DNA from: Heliocidaris tuberculata
Lineage: Eukaryota; Echinodermata; Echinoidea; Camarodonta; Echinometridae
NCBI GenBank assembly: GCA_025618425.1
Contig: CM046832.1
Coordinates: 53,992,993-54,056,992 of the forward strand
Direction: 5' to 3'
Length of the DNA stretch: 64,000 bases
Shown piece by piece: positions 42,901 through 52,000 of the stretch (position 1 is its first letter; each line of letters opens with the position of its first letter). A model generated the notes under the pieces. It did no database searches, was not told the DNA's origin, and was given only the letters and a program-made list of their open reading frames with translations. Both the position numbers and the translations under genes were made by a program.

Positions 42901-45900
42901 TACACTGGAATTAGACAAATCTTTTTAAAATATATTTTCTACAAAATTCAATTCAACTGCATTCATCAGATTTTCGTTGTAATAATGCTTAATCTATCCA
43001 GAGTATCAGCAGACCTGTCTATAAAAACCACAATTTTTGTTTCCCTTGAACAGTGTTTCTCATTGAAATGTGTATTAAAGGAATCTGTACATAAAGACCA
43101 CCTGCTCATAAAGACCGCTTTTCTTGTCTCCTTTGACCAGTCTTTATATACAGGTTTCACTGTAGTAACATAATCACTTGATAAATGGCATTAACTCACC
43201 TGTGATAATAGACAACTCCTTCCCTCTCAAAGCATGTATAGAATGCCCCAGGGCTATCCACAGGGAGTCCACTGCAGAAACCAGATGTTATGGGTTCTCC
43301 TTGTTGAGAGACCTATTATCCATGAACAAATGATATAAGAAATACTTCTGAACAAGACTCCTGAACAGTATTTATTTTGTACTTGACAAATTCTATCCAT
43401 TTTAAAATAAAAATCTTTAGAGCAGGGCTAATATCAAGGGAACAAACGAGAGCTCTTACCCTAAAAGTTTATTCCTTACATCACAAAATGATGATTCAGC
43501 ATAAAGTTACACATGAATTGTAGGTCTAGTTTTTCAGGGTTACACCATGTAATTCTTTCAAGGAATAAGAGCCCTGAAAAGGGCTGGTGAGCTCTGCTAA
43601 GAGCATACTGATCGAAACGTCGAGAACCACAGAGCTCTTAGCGGAGCTCACCAGCCCTTTTCAGGGCTCTTATTCCTTGAAAGAATTACATGGTGTAACC
43701 CTGAAAAACCAAACCTACAATTCAGTTTCTTCACCATGAAAGTGTTGCTGATACTTCACTAAAAAGTTACACATGGTTTAAAAAAAAAAAATTACATATA
43801 TAAAAACAACTAACCATTTTTAAAGAATATCACAATGGAACAATGGAGAGAAAAGGATGGTTTGACTATTAACCTCTATGAACATAACACCTGTATATTT
43901 CACAAACCTCACCCACCCCCCCCCCCCAAAAAAAAAAAAAAAAAAAAATTAAGTGTTTTGTTGCTATAACTACTGGTTTCTTCAACTGATCACACTTGTG
44001 TCTGAATACAAACTTTGGATAAACAAACCTGAATGACATTGTGAGGGGTCTGTACACCATCCCATGTCCACCATACACGGTCTCCAGGGTGAATGGAAAG
44101 AAGGTGAGGCTCGTAACCAGTCTTAGTGATCTTGATGGTGTGATCCTTTATAATGCAGAGTTGATAAGAGAAAGCGAGAGAGAAAAGGAAATAGAGAGGA
44201 AATAACAAATCAAAATCATCTACAAACATTCCATCAACCTTCATACCTTTTCAAAGATTTTCAAGACTCAACAAAATTTAAATGGATGAAGAAGGCTGCT
44301 GTAATGTGGCTTTATTTCAAAGGGACCAAAAAGTCGCCAATCGTAATGTTTTGGAGCTTGGCCCAGTTCGGGTAATATTCAGGAATCTCCGTACATCTTC
44401 GGTAAACGAGCACGCAATTACAGTGATAGGGTGACCTTGCTCAGAGAAAAACATTCGACCGAATAAAGACGAACTGAACAACCCAACTGACAAACTACCC
44501 CACCCTCGGCGGCAATTTTGTTCGCTACCCCAAGATTGTTGTTATGCACACATGTTGCAACAGGGGCAAGCGAATGAAAGTGAACGTACATGGATATCAA
44601 GCGGTGGCTCCCTTTAACAGGCTTTCCTTATCACAACATTATCACCTAAGAAAAGCCATTTCTGTTGAACCAAACTTTTGAGTCAACATACCAATCATAT
44701 CAACGGTTGAGCACTAGAAGGATGATAACCCTGAGTTTAATAGTTGGTGCCCATTTGGTTCTGAGGAAACAAAATATCCTGAATTCCACTGCTATACTTT
44801 CCCATAAGATACTAAAATGAATCAAATTGCGATTAGTCGAGTGGTATGAGCTTACTCTGTTGGCAGCATTGATGATCACAGAGCAGCATCCCACTGACAT
44901 GGGGGCATCTGTCACTCTGTAGTGGTAGACACCCATGGAAGAGAGATTGGTAGTAGCCACACCCAGCTTGGTGACTTGGAGTCCATGGTCCTCACTCAGG
45001 TACTTGCACCTGTCTGTTATGCCATGGAAAAAGAGAGAGAATGGAGGATGCAATGAGACCCAAACTTTGCCACGCATGATGCAGTAAGCGGCCTCAACAA
45101 CAACAACAAAAATGTTGTAGCAAAATAAAATGACTTATCCATACGGCACTTCACACTTCTTTACCTCATAACACACAAATAAACAAGTGAATGAGTAAAT
45201 TACGCAATGCGTAATAAATGTCCCCGCCGAAAGTGCAGATCTGTGGAAATTAACTAGCCTGAACCTTAAAACTTCAGTGAAAAACTTTAGTGAATAAAAT
45301 AATAATGTTACTGCATGCAAAAGAAGAGAATACCAACAATGCATGTATACAACTGAAATATAAAACATGAAAACATTATGAACCTTCAGCCATTTTGAAT
45401 AAATTTGCATAAATTTGCATGAATAATGAATTTCAAAATTCTGTGTAGAAGTTTGGAAGCCCCCACCCAGCCCTATCAGATAAAACAATCGGAATAAAAA
45501 TCCGATGTGAAATAGAGAAGTAGCATTTTTCGTCAATTTTGAATAAATTTGCATAAATTTGCATAATTAATGAATTTCAAAATTCTGTGTAGAAGTTTGG
45601 AAGCCCCCACCCAGCCCTATCAGATAAAACAATCGGAATCAAAATCCGATGTGAAATAGAGGAGAAGTAGCATTTTTCGTCAATTTTGAATAAATTTGCA
45701 TAAATTTGCATAATTAATGAATTTCAAAATTCTGTGTAGAAGTTTGGAAGCCCCCACCCAGCCCTATCAGATAAAACAATCGGAATCAAAATCCGATGTG
45801 AAATAGAGGAGAAGTAGCATTTTTCGTCAATTTTGAATAAATTTGCATAAATTTGCATAATTAATGAATTTCAAAATTCTGTGTAGAAGTTTGGAAGCCC

Positions 45901-46022
45901 CCACCCAGCCCTATCAGATAAAACAATCGCAATCAAAATCGGCCAAGAAATGACAGAGAAGTAGCATTTTCTAACATTTGAGCACACACGGACAGACGGA
46001 CGGACGGACGGACGCACGCACG

Positions 46023-46062
<40 letters not shown>

Positions 46063-49000
46063 CGTACGGAGCCCGTTTCATAGTCCCCTCGCGAACTTCG
46101 TTCGGCGGGGACAATAAATACCCTTAGGAGCCCTTGATGCAGGCAGAAGTTATGTTTTCACCCTAATTATTATTCGTTTACACATTAAATGGTTTCCCTT
46201 TTGCCACACAGTTTTAGTTTATCTTTTTTTTTTTTTTTTTTTTTTTTATTATTATCATTATTTTTTTTGGGGGGGGGAAGTTTTTACCACATCATATAAT
46301 AAAAAGTGAATGAGGCTCTATGCTGTCAATAAAAATCATTATTTTTTTTGGGGGGGGGAAGTTTTTACCACATCATATAATAAAAAGTGAATGAGGCTCT
46401 ATGCTGTCAATAAAACTGTAATATGAATTTTGAAATTTTGAATAAACACAACACATGCCATATACTGTGAGTTCATACTGTTATTAAAGCTTTAACATCG
46501 TGTTAAAATGATCTTTTCAACTTAAATGATTATCCTGCCTTTAAACAGGCGATTAAATATAGATTACTAATAAAATTATATTCATTTCTTTAAAATAAAA
46601 AAACTTAGGAACTAGTACTGCCTATACTACTGGCTTATACTAATCTTTCAACACATTTACTTACTGTTGCACTCATCTGATAAGTTATTCTTTGAAGATG
46701 TGACACAGCTTTCCACCTGTCAATCAAACCAGAATAGATAAATTAGAGAATAAATATTTTGCAAACTTACATCTACAGTACTTCCATAACAAACCACTAA
46801 ATTCAATGTGAATTTGCAAATAAACTCAAGCTGAGTTGGGGATGGTTTGCAGTAATCAAAAGTAATTATATTTGATATAAGAACTGAACATTAAACCTTG
46901 TTTCTTCAGTGGTGATTGGCATGATAGAACATGATCACTGCAGTTGTCACCAATAATTATAATTGTATCATTTTATAATTTTACAGTGACTAACCATTTG
47001 GCAACAGAAATATAATATTCTACGCATTCACAATTGTTGAAAGAATCCCTACAATTACTGTCAACAAGATATATCTATTTCTGACATGTTTGGTTCATCC
47101 ATTGCTTGCATAAAGTGTTTTCACAATGAAAATAAAAAAGAGCTGTGCTTCATCCTACATGTAAAATACCAAAATGAAAGAATCATGATATTATATTTCA
47201 TTACCTGTGTGATGGACAAGCTATTTTCAAGGAGGCTTGGGTCCCAGTTCCACCGAATTCTATCGCCAACACTTGCAACACACAGGTCTAGTACAAAATA
47301 TGAAGGAAACATACATGAAAACAAATAAGCTTTCAAACATATCAATTTATCTTGAAACATCACATTGTAATCGCCCATCCTGGAATAAAATGAAGATACA
47401 TGGAGATAAACCCTTTGAACAGATTTCACTTCCATCTATTAACCTTATACACTAAAGAGATATTCTAGACAGAAAAAACAGCAAGAACGATGAACACCAA
47501 ATGGGATTAGGCTTGGTTCCTATGTGACAAAAATATTTATCATTATATGCTACATCATAAAATTCTCGAGCAACGACTGGCTAGGAATGTCTCACCTGAC
47601 ATAAAATACTTTCACCAAGAAGAAAAAAATGGATATTGCATGACTTCAGACCTCCGTATATTTTTCGCTATACCGATATTTTGACGTCAATTTTTTGTTA
47701 TTCTGGATATTTCGTAGCTATCGATATGGCAACGATGCATCGCGATAATGTTTGTCAATGATGAGCCTCTCAGTGTATGTAGGTCTACTCTGATTCTGCA
47801 TTTAGTTTTTATTTTGTATCTATCTAGGCTTAATTTTGTAGGATATAAATCAAATATACCATACACTCTTTTCGAGGCACCAGTTGAAATCATGGATTAA
47901 TTCGGTGACTGACATAGTTACTATTTTCTTCGGGGCTGCGCCTCTCAGAAAATAGTGCTATGCCAGTCACCTCAGAGAATCCATAATTTCAACCGGAGCC
48001 TCTCAGTGCAAGGTATATTAAATTAATATACTGAACTTGTTACTTGCATCAAGGACAGGTGACCCAATATTTACTCCATTCACATCTGCTTCAGGCTTTA
48101 TTTTGTCAAAGATGTAGGGTTGGGGTTAGGCTTGCAACTGGGTTTTTAAAGTTAGGTTTAGTGTTACGGTTAGGTATAGTGTTTGTTCCTGGGTTGAAAG
48201 GAGGAATTCAGTTAGCGTAGGAAAGTGACTATGGATCGACTGTCGCTGGACCATGTGTCGCAGATCCCAAGGATAAGTCAAAACTGTACATGAGCCACTA
48301 TCTTACCTGGGTAGAAGCCCTCTTCCGTCACCTCAATATGGTGTTCCTTTGGTTTGGGTTTGACTACAATCACGCCCAGATATTCTCTCACATCGTCATA
48401 GTTATTGTCGCAGTAGTAGAATACACCAGGCTTATCAAACACATGAGAGAGGGTTCCAATGCGACTGCAAGGACATGATATATTTAAATGGATGGAAAAA
48501 TAGCATGAATAAAACTGTAAAGGAAACTGTGAAATGTATCATGTGGTAGTTCATAAAACAATTTGGATGTGTAATAAAATGATAAAAACATGTACATTTA
48601 TATCAAAAATTTACCCAACAGTGGGTACATCAAATTTACATATTGAAATAAGGAGAGAAAAGGAAATGGAACATCATTTAAATTAGAAATAAGAAAACAT
48701 TAGGAATGGTGATTGCAACTGTTTTCTAAAGACAAATTTTCTGATCTTACCGATTGCAAAGAAGGCATGTACTGTAATTACTTGTATATACACAGCCAGG
48801 GGAGTTACGGCTTTGAGTCCTACCCTAGGGACTTAATAATTGAGGATGATTGCCTCACCGAAGGTCACAGACTTGGTTTCACTCCAGGACCTACTGCTTA
48901 CAAGACCACTGCTCTATAGTGCCTTTCCAGTTAAAAGTGATTTATCAAAAACTTCATAGTGTGTTTACTCTGGAGCGCTTCATTCTGAAACAGCATTGTG

Positions 49001-52000
49001 CTCGTATTCTCATGGACAGGGGTCTGCCACTGTTAAACATAATGCAAGCACAAGACTTCACAGAATCAATGAACTCTATCTCACCTTGGAGCACTACTGG
49101 TGAAGCCTCCTCTCAGGGTCATGGGAAAGGTATTTGTAACATTGTGACCAGATGGCATCTCCACCTCAATGATCTTGTGCTTCTTCTGGCACTGAAAGAC
49201 ATTAAAATAATGACAATTTCAATATTCATAAACAAATAAAGAAGTATTATGTGTGTTTTTTTTTAATTTGCAAAATAATATAAAATATAGAAATATAAAT
49301 GACAATGTTTCACCTCAAATTTTACTCATCATATTGGTAAATGTTTCTAAGCACTTGCATTGGAAGATGGTATTGATCGGAATCTTTTAAAATTTTTGAT
49401 AAATTTTGCTACCTTGTATTTTGTATGCTGTACATGTATATCCATCCTTAATTGATAGTTAGATCGGGACAGATACATTGCCATATAACATTACTCCTAA
49501 CCAAAGCTCTAACATAGAAACTTCAACTAGTATTCAGTTGGATACCTACCTTGAATCTGTCCCAGGTCCACCACACCCGATCCCCTTCCTGGACCGTTAG
49601 GAGGGCAGGAATGAATCGCTTGTCTGTGACATCAATACGATGGTGACGTTGGGTCTCCTTCACCTCTACCACACAGAGGTGGGGCTGCGCTTCCCCCTCA
49701 GATTCTGCTAGGAAGTAGTACAGTCCAGGTTCTCTGTTGAAGTAAAAAGAAGAGTAACATCAGAAACTCTGCACAAGTCAGATCAATGAGAACTTACACA
49801 TTGTACTCATATTTACACCATTTAGGGAGAACACTGAACAGGACTGTTCACAAATATCCCATTATACCATCATTCTGACTCCACACTGATCGATAATAAA
49901 CAACACCTTTATAACCATTTCATGTAATTTTTTTTTTTTTTTTTCAGTCTAATGTCGGTCTGGTGTCAGTCTAGTTGGTGTGATTTAAGTATTTAGGGAC
50001 CCATTCTTGGCATTCGGTCTTCATGTAGCACATCAGCAAAAAATGTAAGAAGTACATTTCTTTGGAATTTCATAAGAGTCAGAATCTGAGTTGAAGTTAG
50101 GAATTTGGGTTAACGTAGGAATCTACCACGTAGAATATGTCATAGAACCCCACACACCATACAATAACACTGAAACTCTTGGACTCACTTGAAGTCATGC
50201 TTGTACCAGCCCGTCTGAGATGGGATGGTGCTGCCCACGTCTGTTCTGATCCAGCCACAGTGCTTGGGACACAGCTTCACCTCCACCAGGGTGCAGGAGG
50301 ACGCCCAATGCCACCTGACACTGGTCCCTTCACGGATACACAGCCTCGGCTTGCTGAAACCGCTCTCATTGATCTGTGATAATAGTAATAATGATAACTG
50401 TTGTTTACACAGAGCATTGCTATAGTTACAAATAACTGACCAGACAGCTCACAGTATTATTACACCAGTCACTGGTGTAGTCAACTACAAGTCAGAAAGT
50501 TCTAAAGAAAAAGTGATTCAAAATGCAATTCATACTGACCTCCACTTTCTGCATAGATTTTGATCTGACAGTTACAGTAAACACATTGGCTTGTTGATCG
50601 TGGTACCCCTCACTATAAGAACATAAAAGAAAACATGATGACAAAGGTTAGCAAATAAAGTGGCACATACATAACATTTGATAAGCTAATCAAAAGTCTA
50701 ATACAGATAGATACCTATTATTTAGTAATCTGTCTTTTTTTCAGTTAAAGTGTACCAACCACCTGAAAAAATAATTTGTATACTGCTAGAAAGTATAGAA
50801 TTAACCTCAAAGAACTTTGTCTGAAATTCTATAGGTCAACAGTTTAGGAGTATGAAGGAAATAAAGGATAACATTAAGGTGCTCGCGTGGAACCGAACCT
50901 CCGAGTTGGGTTCCGCGCGAGCCCTTATCTTGGCGAGCGCGTACGGGTGCGTTGAGTAGTCTACTCACGAGTCGCTTTTATGCTTATAGAGAGTATAATT
51001 AAACTTGTAACATCTCTTTACAGAAGTCATATTCGAAGCCCACATTTTGAATATAGTAGAATGGCATGAAACCTCTAACATACAGAGTAAAATATTTTTG
51101 GTGATTGGTACCCTTTACAGGACAATGAAATGTTGTTTTCTAATATTACACTGAATCAAATCATTTAATATTTTGTTTCTAATTTTCCTTTTATAAATTA
51201 TAATGGTACTTTTTTTCAATTATACAATGCTTTGTGAATTACCCAGTAATATTTCATTCATTTTATGAACACAATAATTAATCTGAACTTTAATGACTTG
51301 ATAGTAATGGCATTCCCATAATACCCTTGCTGCCATACATAGTGTTCAAAGAATTCAATTAATTTCTACCTACCAGTTACCAGCTTAAGAAAATGGCTTG
51401 GTTCTGTGTTTTTTTTTCATATATATACCCTAGACAAGGAGTAAAGCTCACAACCTCTCTATTGAGATTCAAGAGAATAGGCATACCACTGATAACCCTT
51501 GTTCACACATTTCAAAGTCAATCACCTTAACCCTAAAAGGGCCGCGACATTTTGGCTATGCCACAGCCGGGGGGGGGTGGAGTCCCCCCCCGAGATCTCG
51601 ACCATCGACCGCGCCGAAAATTGGCACGCACGTCGTCCACAACGTATTCTACAAAACTGTATAGTTAAATGCTCCGAAATTATTTCACATTAATTATGCT
51701 AATTTATGCAAGAAATCAAAATTTTGCTCTAAATCATTAAATAAAGCTCAAAAAAAAATTTTGGTCTAGACACTCTTTCCAGTATTCTTAGCAAATATAC
51801 TTCAAAAAAAATTCGGTATCAAATTTGATTTCTTATGTTTTTTATTGTATTTTAAATTTCTTATGTATTTCTTTGTTTTTTTTACCTTTTGTTTTTTATT
51901 GTTTTTTGGATGAAATTTGTCGGGGACACTTTTACGATCATAAACAGCATAAAATAAATTTAATTTTAATCAGTAAATGTAAAAATATTCATAGATTTCT

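Larger units (their letters stand above)
45220..46112. mobile_element. Non-autonomous DNA element, 893 bp, with 7-bp target-site duplication
   Basis: The ends are GTCCCCGCCGAA and TTCGGCGGGGAC. AATAAAT directly abuts both (45,213-45,219 and 46,113-46,119). Inside are four copies of a ~147-bp tandem unit, then GGAC, ACGC and AC microsatellites. The right end also forms a near-palindrome beginning at GTCCCC (46,083). Confidence 0.7.

Noticed and set aside
41585..42902. Autonomous transposon with its own transposase
   Set aside because: TIRs are clear, but the ORFs inside are under 115 codons and match nothing I recognise.
43604..43633. Hammerhead ribozyme in the foldback loop
   Set aside because: CTGA and CGAAAC/GTC pieces are present, but the CTGATGA core and stem II are missing.
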